Program-made: the position numbers and the translations under genes | Source: an uncultured Bacteroidia bacterium | Lineage (GTDB): Bacteria; Bacteroidota; Bacteroidia; Bacteroidales; F082 | Reading direction: 5' to 3' | DNA length: 64,000 nucleotides | Assembly (NCBI GenBank): GCA_902769875.1 | Contig: CACXQV010000001.1 | Location: 123,805 to 187,804 of the forward strand | Part shown: in pieces, positions 1 to 8,138 of the stretch | Layout of the letters: each line of letters opens with the position of its first letter | Numbering within the stretch: the first letter of the stretch is position 1 | The notes under the pieces: generated by a model | The model's input: only the letters and a program-made list of their open reading frames with translations | Databases searched by the model: none | Told to the model about the DNA's origin: nothing

Positions 1-37
1 TCGTAAAGGACTGATTTTTAATAAAATATTGCAGAGA

Positions 38-67
38 ATACCCGCCACGATGGTTTTGCGGCGGGGA
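38..67 (-). terminator. GC-rich hairpin after the first T9SS gene
   Basis: An inverted repeat of the form CCCGCC...GGCGGG lies just beyond the stop of the minus-strand gene that ends at 94. An almost identical hairpin followed by the same ATGCAATACTT sequence lies at 8080-8121 after the EF-G-like gene, where a T run makes it a convincing terminator. Here the T run is weaker. Confidence 0.5.
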
Positions 68-93
68 GAAATGCAATACTTGAAACTCTATTC

Positions 94-1617
94 TCATTCC
101 TTCACCACCTTGTCCGTAAACGTCTTGCCGTCCTCCATCGTGACGCGCATCATATATATGCCTGTGGGCAAATGGCTTATGTCGATGCTTTCCAAGCCTT
201 TGCGTTGTGTGAGCACCAAGCGGCCTTGCAGGTCGTGGAGCTCGATTTGCTTGGGCTGCACATCGGGAGAGAATTGAAGGCAGAGCCGGTCGTGGGTGGG
301 ATTGGGGTAGTACATGTATGGGCGGCTGTCCTGAACTATAAACTCTTCTGTTCCCATCATGCCTTCAGAGTTGATTTTTAGGACGAAAAGATCATAATGA
401 TCTGATGCTTCATTATATGCACCGCCAGTTACAATGCACCCCCCGTCGTTGGTCGCAAGAAGGTAAGAGGCTTCCAAGAACCTTGAAGGATAGGAATATG
501 CCTTTTCCCATATTACACCAAGGGTGTCGTCAGTCTTGGTAATAACAAGACGATTGGGAAATGGATAAGAAATTACGTCATCACGGCTGTAACATCCATG
601 ATAAATACCGTCTCCGTTTTTATCAATGTCAATGGCATTGAAAGCAATAGGAAATTCAGTTGAATTGTTTTTGCTGTCGATGACCAAATAATTCTTGATG
701 TTTCCTTCCAGGTCTGACGAGAATAACAGGGTAGATCTGTCGTTTTCATAAGTTGTAACACCAATATGCCAATCCTCCAAAGCTCGGTCGGAAAACAACA
801 AGATAGAGTCGTTGAAAACCAGTACTGTACCGTTGGCTGCTGCATTATTCGTTATCGTATGGACGGTGTCGCCCAAGGTTTCAATGATGTTTCCGTATTC
901 GTGCAGGGTGTCGAACACGAAATCATCATCGAAGCTGAACAAACGTGGCTTTAAAGTAATATACCCTGGTATCCAATAAGAGTTTCTGTATTCCCCAAAA
1001 CGGTTGTCTTCCTGAAACTCAAATATGGCGTTAATCATTATGCTATGTCCACAGCCTTCCGTCTCCTCGTGAATTTTCGTCAATGTCCCGTCCAAGGCAA
1101 TTCTCATATACAAACGATGATAGGCATTTTGAGGTCCAAGAGAGGTAGCGAACAAGAAGTCGTTCTCACTTGTGAGTAAGGTTCTAGTCATGATGAAATT
1201 GTGATAATCTTCCGGCAACTCTACTTCTTTAAAATCAAGCAGTTCGAGTTCTTCGCTGAAATGCATGACAAAAGGTTTCGAAATTTGCTCTTCCAAGCGT
1301 GTGACATGACCTATGGCATAGAACGCATCCGAATGCCAAGGGTCGCAGTACAACCCTTCGATACCTGAGAACGTGTCATCGTTGCCAAAGGTCAGTCTTT
1401 TGAGTAACACACCATCTTGGGAGATTTTTTTTAATTCGCCGCAGCCTCCGTAATAGTCATACACGGCGATAATAAGGCAACTGTCTTCTGTTTCGATGGC
1501 TGCACTTGCGCAAAACGACTTTTCCGTTTGCTCATACACGTTGAAGAAACCTTCCCTTTGCGGGAAGGCTGTAGCGCAGTAAAGCGACAAGGACAAAATA
1601 ATCAGTAGTTTTTTCAT
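94..1617 (-). CDS. Type IX secretion (Por) sorting-domain surface protein
   Basis: A 507-residue protein with an N-terminal signal peptide (MKKLLIILSLSLYCATAFPQ) and a C-terminal type IX secretion sorting domain of about 75 residues, starting near YYPNPTHDRL and ending in TDKVVKE. The middle has repeated segments of the type LALDGTL/ITKTDDTLG and ATNDGGCIVTG, as in beta-propeller-like surface proteins of Bacteroidota. By family knowledge it would cross the outer membrane through the T9SS and be anchored or released after the tail is removed. The binding target is not recognisable. It starts 8 bases after the stop of the lipoprotein gene 1626-2645 and is probably co-transcribed with it. Its last 214 bases are nearly identical to those of the gene ending at 2737. 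Confidence 0.85.
   Translation of the reverse strand: MKKLLIILSLSLYCATAFPQREGFFNVYEQTEKSFCASAAIETEDSCLIIAVYDYYGGCGELKKISQDGVLLKRLTFGNDDTFSGIEGLYCDPWHSDAFYAIGHVTRLEEQISKPFVMHFSEELELLDFKEVELPEDYHNFIMTRTLLTSENDFLFATSLGPQNAYHRLYMRIALDGTLTKIHEETEGCGHSIMINAIFEFQEDNRFGEYRNSYWIPGYITLKPRLFSFDDDFVFDTLHEYGNIIETLGDTVHTITNNAAANGTVLVFNDSILLFSDRALEDWHIGVTTYENDRSTLLFSSDLEGNIKNYLVIDSKNNSTEFPIAFNAIDIDKNGDGIYHGCYSRDDVISYPFPNRLVITKTDDTLGVIWEKAYSYPSRFLEASYLLATNDGGCIVTGGAYNEASDHYDLFVLKINSEGMMGTEEFIVQDSRPYMYYPNPTHDRLCLQFSPDVQPKQIELHDLQGRLVLTQRKGLESIDISHLPTGIYMMRVTMEDGKTFTDKVVKE
97..310. repeat. Duplicated sorting-tail cassette, copy 1
   Basis: This 214-base stretch matches 2740-2953 with only scattered differences, and its first 90 bases (97-186) match 4408-4497 exactly as far as I can see by eye. 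It encodes the T9SS sorting tail. Such nucleotide-level identity in otherwise divergent genes suggests recent gene conversion or cassette copying. Confidence 0.85.
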
Positions 1618-1625
1618 AATATTTG

Positions 1626-2645
1626 TTAATAAGCAGGCTCTACGTTAGTACAATTTGGTTTGCCGGTTTCATAAATGCAAAAAAACGAATAATAAAGTTG
1701 TGGATTTACAGAAAGTGAGAAATCCAAAAAACAATCTTTTATTGCAATTGTAACATGTCCTACGGGATGCCATGCTTCATTGGCCATAATTTGACATAGG
1801 TTGTTGTAATAGTATCTCATTTCGGGATATTCAATACAATAATCATTCACCTCATTTCCCCATCCACACCATAAGCGATTACCATGATTGTAGTTGATGT
1901 CAGGGTTGGTTTCGGGAAAATCATTAGCATAGAACATCTGTGTTGTATCTATATCGGTATAATAAACTCTCCCGTTATGGCATGCAAGCAAAGGGCGATT
2001 GCTATTATATGCCTTTTTAAGTATGGTGGTATGGTCATCACCGACACAAGTTCCGTCGCATTTACCAAGCTTTTCCCAAACACGCCAGTTGTCAGTTTCA
2101 TCAAAGATGAGAGGCATGGGGTCATTGTGGGACAGACCTCTTGTGGCCAATACAAATCGAACATCAGCGGTATCTTCTTTTTTTGTGTCTTGATTTATTG
2201 AGCAGGTGATGTAGAGAACGCTTTTCTCTGGGAAATCAACACGATTGAAAGTATCAAGAATACTTGCGAAAGCTGTATTGTATGTGTTGGCAAGTTGAGC
2301 CATATCAATAAGATTCCCCTTACGCATAACTGGGACATAAAGCGTATCGTATTTAATTTCATCTGTAACAAAGTTGGCATCCCCAAAGTCGAAATTAAGT
2401 AGGTTACCCAAGTCTCGTTGTGCCTGTTCGAGGCTGATTGTTTCTTCGCCTTTTTGTGCGGAAAGCAGTTTCTTCTTGAACGAAATCAGGTATTCGTCCA
2501 TATTGCTGTCAGATGCCGACATTTCGCTTGTCTTGCTTTCTGATGTTTTTGGTTCGCTGTCCTTCTTGCAGGACACGAAGGCAGCCGATATGATGGTTGC
2601 CACAGCCATCGCGAAGATGGCAAAAGTGAGATTTCTCTTTTTCAT
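1626..2645 (-). CDS. Lipoprotein of unknown function
   Basis: A 339-residue protein with a lipoprotein signal (hydrophobic stretch ending in AAFVSC, followed by KKDSEP), so it is predicted to be lipid-anchored in the cell envelope. A Ser/Thr/Glu-rich linker (about residues 28-50) follows, then a globular region rich in Tyr, Asn, Trp and Cys with no domain I recognise. Several Cys residues in the C-terminal half (CDGTC, WCGWG, CIEY, CFLD, CIYE, CTN) could form disulfides. It lies directly upstream of the T9SS gene 94-1617 with 8 bases between, so the two are probably one operon, perhaps a surface complex. No function is assigned. Confidence 0.7.
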   Translation of the reverse strand: MKKRNLTFAIFAMAVATIISAAFVSCKKDSEPKTSESKTSEMSASDSNMDEYLISFKKKLLSAQKGEETISLEQAQRDLGNLLNFDFGDANFVTDEIKYDTLYVPVMRKGNLIDMAQLANTYNTAFASILDTFNRVDFPEKSVLYITCSINQDTKKEDTADVRFVLATRGLSHNDPMPLIFDETDNWRVWEKLGKCDGTCVGDDHTTILKKAYNSNRPLLACHNGRVYYTDIDTTQMFYANDFPETNPDINYNHGNRLWCGWGNEVNDYCIEYPEMRYYYNNLCQIMANEAWHPVGHVTIAIKDCFLDFSLSVNPQLYYSFFCIYETGKPNCTNVEPAY

Positions 2646-2736
2646 TGCGTTAAAGATTTAATGTTTAACAATTTAGTGAATTGATTGTTTAGTTTGTGTT
2701 TAAATCCCCATCGGCATAGACGTAAGCAAGGTTGTT

Positions 2737-3681
2737 CTATTCCTTCACCACCTTGTCCGTAAACGTCTTGCCGTCCTCCATCGTGACGCGCATCATATAA
2801 ATGCCTGCGGGCAAGTGGCTTATGTCGATGCTTTCCAGGCCTTTGCGTTGTGTGAGCACCAAGCGGCCTTGCAGGTCGTGGAGCTCGATTTGCTTGGGCT
2901 GTACGTCGGGTGAGAATTGAAGGCAGAGCCGGTCGTGGGTGGGATTGGGGTAGAAGGCGTAAGGACGAATCTCCATGGCTCCTTCCTCGACCGTCGTCAG
3001 TCCCTCATCGTTGACGAAGAAAAAGAAAATTCCGCCTTTGTTATCCGACAGACGTGAACTATAGCCAGCAATGTAAATCCCCGACTCTTTTCCTTCAGCG
3101 TCATAAAGCAGATTGGAAGAATGGGCCGCGTAGGGGTCCACCTTGAGTGAACCCGGCTCAAAGCAGAAACGTTTCCAAATCACATTCAAATCATGATCCA
3201 TTTTCACTATGGACATGGACGGGGCTTCCTTGTAAACAAGGTAAAGATTGCCATCCGATGATTTTTCGAAACAAAGGCAATGGGAAGATATTGAAGGGTC
3301 GGAGATGTCATCGAAATGCATCAATGCCTTCCTTTGCATAGTGCGTAGGTCATAGAGGGCGACAGCCATGCCATTTTCATGGAAATCTACCCAAGTGGAA
3401 TCCTTTGAATAAGGTGCTGCAATCAACAAATCTCCATCATTATGAATCACAAAGGTGTTGTGAAACCTAAGTTCCTCATATACATCGGCATAGTAGGGTT
3501 CGTCGTAATAGGTATGCTCCATCACTTTGTTGACGACGTAATAGTTTGCCATAACAAACGAGGAATCGATGACATATAGAAGCAGGTTGTCGTCTTGGTT
3601 GCATTTCCATTGGTAGTATTGTTTTGGCTGCGATTTGAATTCGGCGAAGGTGTTTATGTAGTTTTGGCTTTCAGGCAGCAT
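2737..3681 (-). CDS. C-terminal part of a split T9SS surface protein
   Basis: This 314-residue frame starts at an internal Met (MLPESQNY), has no signal peptide and ends in a complete type IX sorting domain (FYPNPTHDRL ... TDKVVKE). It is in the same reading frame as the frame 3700-4278 just upstream; only one TGA (3700-3702) and six sense codons lie between them. Reading through the stop gives RYGLD-stop-TLKHS, and the neighbouring homologue at 94-1617 has ALDGTL at the same kind of place, so the stop most simply arose from a GGA glycine codon. Without the signal peptide this half could not be exported, so it is probably a non-functional remnant unless the stop is read through. Confidence 0.75.
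   Translation of the reverse strand: MLPESQNYINTFAEFKSQPKQYYQWKCNQDDNLLLYVIDSSFVMANYYVVNKVMEHTYYDEPYYADVYEELRFHNTFVIHNDGDLLIAAPYSKDSTWVDFHENGMAVALYDLRTMQRKALMHFDDISDPSISSHCLCFEKSSDGNLYLVYKEAPSMSIVKMDHDLNVIWKRFCFEPGSLKVDPYAAHSSNLLYDAEGKESGIYIAGYSSRLSDNKGGIFFFFVNDEGLTTVEEGAMEIRPYAFYPNPTHDRLCLQFSPDVQPKQIELHDLQGRLVLTQRKGLESIDISHLPAGIYMMRVTMEDGKTFTDKVVKE
2740..2953. repeat. Duplicated sorting-tail cassette, copy 2
   Basis: Near-identical to 97-310 at the nucleotide level, encoding the T9SS C-terminal domain of the split gene. Confidence 0.85.
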
Positions 3682-3699
3682 GTTAGAGTGCTTCAGTGT

Positions 3700-4278
3700 T
3701 CAGTCGAGGCCATAACGGGTCAGATGGCATGACACTCCGCCACTTGGGCCGGTTGTGTAATACTTCACAATCAAGTCGTTTTGGCTGTCGATGATGGCAA
3801 AGTCGGGCTGGCAAAACGCTTCGCTATCGTGCAGGTGTGCAACCACGTCATCGTTATGGTCGATATGGAGGTCGTTGTCGGTGAAATGCGAGATGCGCAA
3901 AGCAGAGCCGCCATTACCGTCAGGCTCGATGTTGATGCGTAAGTTGCCTACGCCACGAGGGTCTTTGACGAAGGAGTAAAATGGAGGAAGGCTGTCGGCA
4001 AGAAACAGCGAGTCGGAGAATTGCAGATCGGTGGGCGACACCTTGTAGAAAACGTTCCCCACGATGATGGGTGCGTCGCCAAAGCCAGGACCGCTGGGAT
4101 TGCAGACCAATACATTGGCGACAAAATCGCCATCGTTTTGTTGCATTACCTTGCTGTCGAACTGATGGATATCGTAACCCGGATAATGGAAGGGTATGAA
4201 ATCCATACTGACGTTTTGTGCTTTCGCCATGCCAACGGCCATCAAAAGGATGAGGATTGGTAAGAGATTCTTTTTCAT
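3700..4278 (-). CDS. N-terminal part of a split T9SS surface protein
   Basis: I place the start at 4278 (MKKNLLPILILLMAVGMAKAQ), which gives a clear Sec signal peptide; an upstream in-frame Met adds a hydrophilic extension and is less likely. The fragment has 192 residues and ends at TGA 3700-3702 after TRYGLD. It carries the signal peptide and the first part of a propeller-like surface protein but no sorting domain, which is in the downstream in-frame piece 2737-3681. A truncated product would reach the periplasm but could not be recognised by the T9SS. The upstream region 4311-4379 is shared with the next T9SS gene (5940-6006), so the promoter appears intact. Confidence 0.75.
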   Translation of the reverse strand: MKKNLLPILILLMAVGMAKAQNVSMDFIPFHYPGYDIHQFDSKVMQQNDGDFVANVLVCNPSGPGFGDAPIIVGNVFYKVSPTDLQFSDSLFLADSLPPFYSFVKDPRGVGNLRINIEPDGNGGSALRISHFTDNDLHIDHNDDVVAHLHDSEAFCQPDFAIIDSQNDLIVKYYTTGPSGGVSCHLTRYGLD

Positions 4279-4310
4279 CGTATTTTTGTTTTTATGGTTA
4301 GTATTTTCCC

Positions 4311-4379
4311 GCAAAAATAAAAAAGAAAATCATTTCAAACGCAAAAATTAATGTTTTAATCGAAATTTTTCTGTTTTAT
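4311..4379 (-). promoter_or_regulatory. Shared T9SS-gene promoter region, copy 1
   Basis: About 69 bases upstream of the split T9SS gene, closely matching 5940-6006 upstream of the next one. On the minus strand it holds TATTTTTG (4312-4319), a match to the Bacteroidota -7 box TAnnTTTG, with TTTG about 16 bases further upstream as the -33 element. Confidence 0.6.
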
Positions 4380-4404
4380 TGTTGTTTTTCAATGATTGTC
4401 ATGG

Positions 4405-5916
4405 CTATTCCTTCACCACCTTGTCCGTAAACGTCTTGCCGTCCTCCATCGTGACGCGCATCATATATATGCCTGTGGGCAAATGGCTTATGTCGATTTG
4501 CATCGTTTCGCCCTCTCCCTTGAAAGCGGCCACTTTTTGCCCGATGATGTTCAGTAATTCTACGGTTTTAAGGTTGTTGCCCGTGATGGTGACAAGGCCT
4601 GTGGTGGGGTTGGGATGGAGGGTGCAAAGGTTATGCTTTTCATTTTTGTTTTCTTTTGTTCCCACTGAACCATCTGCATTCACTTTGAAGGCAAACAAGT
4701 CTGCGTTTTGTTTGCTTTGGTCATAATAGACCCTACCGGTAACCAAACAACCACCATCGCTTGTGGCCAGCATGTAGATAGGTTGGTAGTGTTCAGGGCC
4801 AAGAATAAATTCACGTTCCCAAATGGGAATCAGGTTGTTGTCAGTAAGTTTGATGTAAATCTTGTTTCCCATGACAATCTCCGATCCAAATAAATCTGAT
4901 GCTTGGTAGGCACACAAGAAAATTGAGTCCTGGCTGCGATAGTCGATTGCATTGTGGAGACAAGGACGTTCCAAGGTGTCGCTGGTGTTTACCAACAACA
5001 TTTCGTTGATTTCGCCGCCGAGGTTGCTCCTGAAAAAAACCGACTGTCCAAAATCGAGACCAAAAGTGTGTCCGAAAATGTCATACCAGTTTTCAGTTGC
5101 CATATCGGCAATGACAAGACTTGAATCGGGCAGTACCGTGGCAGAGGGGCAAGTCTCTCCACTCAAATTAATGCTGTACCAATGGATGGTGTCGCCTAAA
5201 TAAGGTTCAAGTAGCAATTGGTTGAACAAGTGTATTGGCTCAAGGGTAAGGCTGTCGGTGATGCGCGAAAACTGTCCATATACATAAAGGCCGTGACTGC
5301 CATCGGGAAAATCGACGATTGAGCCTGTGGGAGTATTGCACGATACGAGCGCGTAATCCAAGACTTCTCCATCGAGAGTGAAACGCAGGTGCAAGGCTTG
5401 TGCCGCCCGAACAAAGGAACGGAAAAAAACTATGCCGCCTTTTTCGAGCCTTATTTGAGGCTGATCGAGAAAATAAAAGTTTTCGGGCAGTTCGACGTCT
5501 GTAGAACTGATGATGTTCAAGTCGCTGTCGAAACGGATGACAAAGGGGGTATGGAGTTCAACCCCTATTTGTCTATAGCCTACGGCATAATAGCAAGTGT
5601 CCTCGTAGTGTGCCAAGGAACCGTCAATCAAGCCTGCTACGATAGCCCACCCCGTGGTGACGGTGGTTTTGCGGAGAAGCTCGCCATCATCGGAAACTTT
5701 GAAGAGGTGACAAGGCTCTAATGGGTTGTATCTTGATGCCGTTGAGGCGATACAGAAGCTGCCGTCTCTCATTTCCAAGGCACAAGAGGCCATTTGATTG
5801 GTCTCGATGTCTTTGTCGATGAACAAAAAATCTCTTTGCTGGGCTGTTGAAAGATGAGCCACGGCAACGAATAGGATTGTCAATAGTGTCGTTCTTTTGG
5901 TTGAAAAATCTTTCAT
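4405..5916 (-). CDS. Type IX secretion sorting-domain surface protein
   Basis: I choose the start at 5916 (MKDFSTKRTTLLTILFVAVA...), which gives a normal signal peptide ending near STAQQ; the longer frame adds 15 residues that fall in the promoter repeat. The mature protein resembles the products of 94-1617 and 2737-4278 in layout: repeated strands with ATSDGGCLVTG and ALDGE/TLDGE-like turns, then a C-terminal sorting domain starting LHPNPTTGLVTI. Only the last 30 codons are identical to those of the other two genes, so the sorting tail is a mosaic: its first half is of a different type and its end is shared. It is predicted to be an outer-membrane surface or secreted protein with unknown ligand. 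Confidence 0.85.
   Translation of the reverse strand: MKDFSTKRTTLLTILFVAVAHLSTAQQRDFLFIDKDIETNQMASCALEMRDGSFCIASTASRYNPLEPCHLFKVSDDGELLRKTTVTTGWAIVAGLIDGSLAHYEDTCYYAVGYRQIGVELHTPFVIRFDSDLNIISSTDVELPENFYFLDQPQIRLEKGGIVFFRSFVRAAQALHLRFTLDGEVLDYALVSCNTPTGSIVDFPDGSHGLYVYGQFSRITDSLTLEPIHLFNQLLLEPYLGDTIHWYSINLSGETCPSATVLPDSSLVIADMATENWYDIFGHTFGLDFGQSVFFRSNLGGEINEMLLVNTSDTLERPCLHNAIDYRSQDSIFLCAYQASDLFGSEIVMGNKIYIKLTDNNLIPIWEREFILGPEHYQPIYMLATSDGGCLVTGRVYYDQSKQNADLFAFKVNADGSVGTKENKNEKHNLCTLHPNPTTGLVTITGNNLKTVELLNIIGQKVAAFKGEGETMQIDISHLPTGIYMMRVTMEDGKTFTDKVVKE
4408..4497. repeat. Partial sorting-tail cassette, copy 3
   Basis: These 90 bases match 97-186 without a difference that I can see. The identity stops abruptly inside the sorting domain, which marks a conversion or recombination boundary. 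Confidence 0.8.
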
Positions 5917-5939
5917 AGGTACGAATTGTTGTTTCGACG

Positions 5940-6006
5940 GCAAAAATAAAAAGAAAATCATTTCAAACGCAAAAATTGACGTTTTAATTGAATTTTTTCT
6001 GTTTTA
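5940..6006 (-). promoter_or_regulatory. Shared T9SS-gene promoter region, copy 2
   Basis: The second copy of the element at 4311-4379, here 24 bases upstream of the start at 5916, with the minus-strand box TATTTTTG at 5941-5948. The rest of the gap to 6264 is AT-rich. I see no gene in it; a 76-codon plus-strand frame there lacks any sign of being real. Confidence 0.6.
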
Positions 6007-6264
6007 TCTGTGTTTTTTAAGTTGATGTCTTTTTTCTTCATAGTGTTGTGTGTTTTTTTGTTTGGCTTTTTTGTACACTTTGTGAATTCACTGTGGCAAA
6101 AATAGAATCTGGATTATGGATTCCGAACCTTGTTCCGAACACTAAAAATGAATTATTTTGTATATTGTTGGTAATGAATGGAATAAAAACAACCCGTTCC
6201 AAGCCCTATTCCGAACTTTTGGATGCTTTTCAAGGAAAAAAAGGATATGGAAAGCCAAAAAAAG

Positions 6265-8055
6265 CTACCCGATTTTAGGTAATTTGTTTTCTTCTGGAAT
6301 CGATTGAATTTTTTTCCGGCTTCGGTTTCTGATTTTGTCCACCATGTCAGTGGTCTTGTTGAGCAAAAGGGCTTCGTCTTGTCGTGAAATGTTGAAATAC
6401 GACATAATGACGACCAATTGTTCGTTTTGGTCAAGCCCTAAGTCCTTTTCCTTGACGATTTCGCGTAGTTGAGGATAAAGCTGATCCACGTTGTCCATCA
6501 TAGCATCCAAATGTGATTGCTTGCCGAAAACGGATTTCTCCAGTTTTTTCAAGAGTTCTTCATCCCCTTGGTTCTCCAAAAATAGATGCAAACGGAGCAT
6601 GACGGATTGTTCTTTCTTGAGGGCAAGAGAGAGTTTTTCGCCATATTCGGAAGCTGCTTGTTCTTGTCTTTGCTTTTCTTTGAGCAAATCCTCGTAGGCT
6701 TGTTCGCTTTCCTTATGCTTCTGTGTCAAAAAGATTTGGTTTTGCTTTTGCTGCTCGCTCTTTTGTTGCAGTTCCTTGTTCTGCTGCATGAAGTGGAACA
6801 AGCTGGCTTTGGCTTCGGCTTCCTGTTTTCGGATTTTGGCCAGTCGGATTTGTGAAATGACAAATGCCATCATTACTAATACGACAACAATGCTCAAGAA
6901 AATAGCAAGGCGCTGTCTTCGTATGATTCTTTGGTTCATCATGTTCTGCAAGGCACCATAGTCGTATTTTTGTTGGATTCCGTAAATGTTGTTTTGCTCC
7001 CTCTCATCTCTAACTTTGTTGAGCCATTCTTCATATTGTTTCCTATAGAATAATGCCATAGAATCATTATCTTGGCTCTCTGCAAATTTCGAAAGCGATA
7101 TGTAAGCCGAGACCTTGGTTTCGTTTCTCGCTTGTGTAATAGGCAGAAGAGAATCGACCCGTCTGAAATACACGGTGGCTGAGTCCATTTCATGAATTTC
7201 CGCGAATGCATCGCCCAAATTTGAATATAACAACAATTCTGAATGGCCATGATTTGATTTGTTGGCAATAATTCTGAGACACTTGATAGCTGAATCATAT
7301 TCTCTCTGTCGTTGATAAAGAACCGCGTAATTGTTCAATACTTTTCTTTCCATGATGTCAGAATGGCTTTGTTTAGCATATATCAAACTTTGATGTAAGC
7401 AAAGCTCAGCGTTTTCGTATTCGCCAAGTACCAAATGGCGCACTGCCATCAAGTTATAAACCATTGCCTTTTCATAATAATGTGTTCCAAAGTTCTTGTT
7501 GGCAGATTCAGCCATCAATAGAGTTTCGTCATACATCCCGTTGTTTAACAGCATTTTTCCCATCTTGTATTCCGCCCTTGCCATAGTGAGGCTGTCGCCC
7601 GCCATTATGCCATAATGCTCCGCCTCCTTGAACGAGCGCATGGCGGTTTCCTTCTCGTCGTAGTGCTGCTGCACGAAGCCGCTGTAAAGCGCGGCTCGGG
7701 CGGCCTTGTCAAATTGCTTTTTCTTGGCGTAATAGTCGGCGGCACGTTCTAGTTCGGGGCTGGTGGAGAGGGTGGCGTGGTCGTCGAAGAAGTCGTCATC
7801 CATCACGGGCGAAATATCCTGCCCACGGTCGCCCAACAGGGCCTCAGCTTGCAGCAGAGCCATATCCATACGCTCGCGTTCGCTAAAGCTCACGGGCATG
7901 TGTAGCACGCTGTCAATCAGGCGCACGGTGCTGTCGGGCAAGGTGTCGGCCAAGAGTTGGGCACGGCGCACCATACGCTTTGCCTCGCGTGTAGGCGTGT
8001 TGCAGGCAGCCATGGCCAGCAGAAAAAGCAATCCTATCCAGCAGGAACGTTTCAT
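6265..8055 (-). CDS. Membrane-anchored TPR regulator-like protein
   Basis: The start is placed at 8055 (MKRSCWIGLLFLLAMAACN), which gives a lipoprotein-type signal (AMAAC); the 20 codons upstream of it overlap the terminator of the neighbouring gene. The 596-residue protein has tetratricopeptide-like helical repeats (roughly residues 30-360), one membrane segment (around RLAIFLSIVVVLVMMAFVI), a long Gln/Glu/Lys coiled coil, and a C-terminal helical segment with LLLNKTTDMVDKIRNRSRK that resembles the recognition part of an HTH. This TPR-membrane-coiled coil-HTH layout is common in Bacteroidota signalling proteins. A role in transducing an envelope signal is inferred; the target is unknown. It appears to be a single gene. 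Confidence 0.7.
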   Translation of the reverse strand: MKRSCWIGLLFLLAMAACNTPTREAKRMVRRAQLLADTLPDSTVRLIDSVLHMPVSFSERERMDMALLQAEALLGDRGQDISPVMDDDFFDDHATLSTSPELERAADYYAKKKQFDKAARAALYSGFVQQHYDEKETAMRSFKEAEHYGIMAGDSLTMARAEYKMGKMLLNNGMYDETLLMAESANKNFGTHYYEKAMVYNLMAVRHLVLGEYENAELCLHQSLIYAKQSHSDIMERKVLNNYAVLYQRQREYDSAIKCLRIIANKSNHGHSELLLYSNLGDAFAEIHEMDSATVYFRRVDSLLPITQARNETKVSAYISLSKFAESQDNDSMALFYRKQYEEWLNKVRDEREQNNIYGIQQKYDYGALQNMMNQRIIRRQRLAIFLSIVVVLVMMAFVISQIRLAKIRKQEAEAKASLFHFMQQNKELQQKSEQQKQNQIFLTQKHKESEQAYEDLLKEKQRQEQAASEYGEKLSLALKKEQSVMLRLHLFLENQGDEELLKKLEKSVFGKQSHLDAMMDNVDQLYPQLREIVKEKDLGLDQNEQLVVIMSYFNISRQDEALLLNKTTDMVDKIRNRSRKKIQSIPEENKLPKIG

Positions 8056-8079
8056 GCTTGCAAAAATAGGCAAAAAAAC

Positions 8080-8121
8080 CCCGCCACAGAAAACTTGCGG
8101 CGGGGAAAAATGCAATACTTA
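8080..8121 (-). terminator. Rho-independent terminator of the EF-G-like gene
   Basis: The inverted repeat CCCCGCC...GGCGGGG (8081-8107) is followed on the minus strand by a run of seven T. It lies between the stop of the EF-G-like gene (8139) and the start of the TPR gene (8055). The hairpin and the adjacent ATGCAATACTT also occur at 38-90. Confidence 0.8.
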
Positions 8122-8138
8122 TGAAAAAATACAAAACT

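Noticed and set aside
3700-3702. TGA read as glycine (alternative genetic code)
   Set aside because: TGA-to-glycine recoding is known only from other phyla, and many genes here end normally in TGA (for example 94-96 and the four-helix gene). A point mutation is simpler.
6048-6278. A 76-codon frame in the gap before the TPR gene
   Set aside because: Low-complexity composition, no signal or family match, and it overlaps the T9SS promoter region and the end of the TPR gene.
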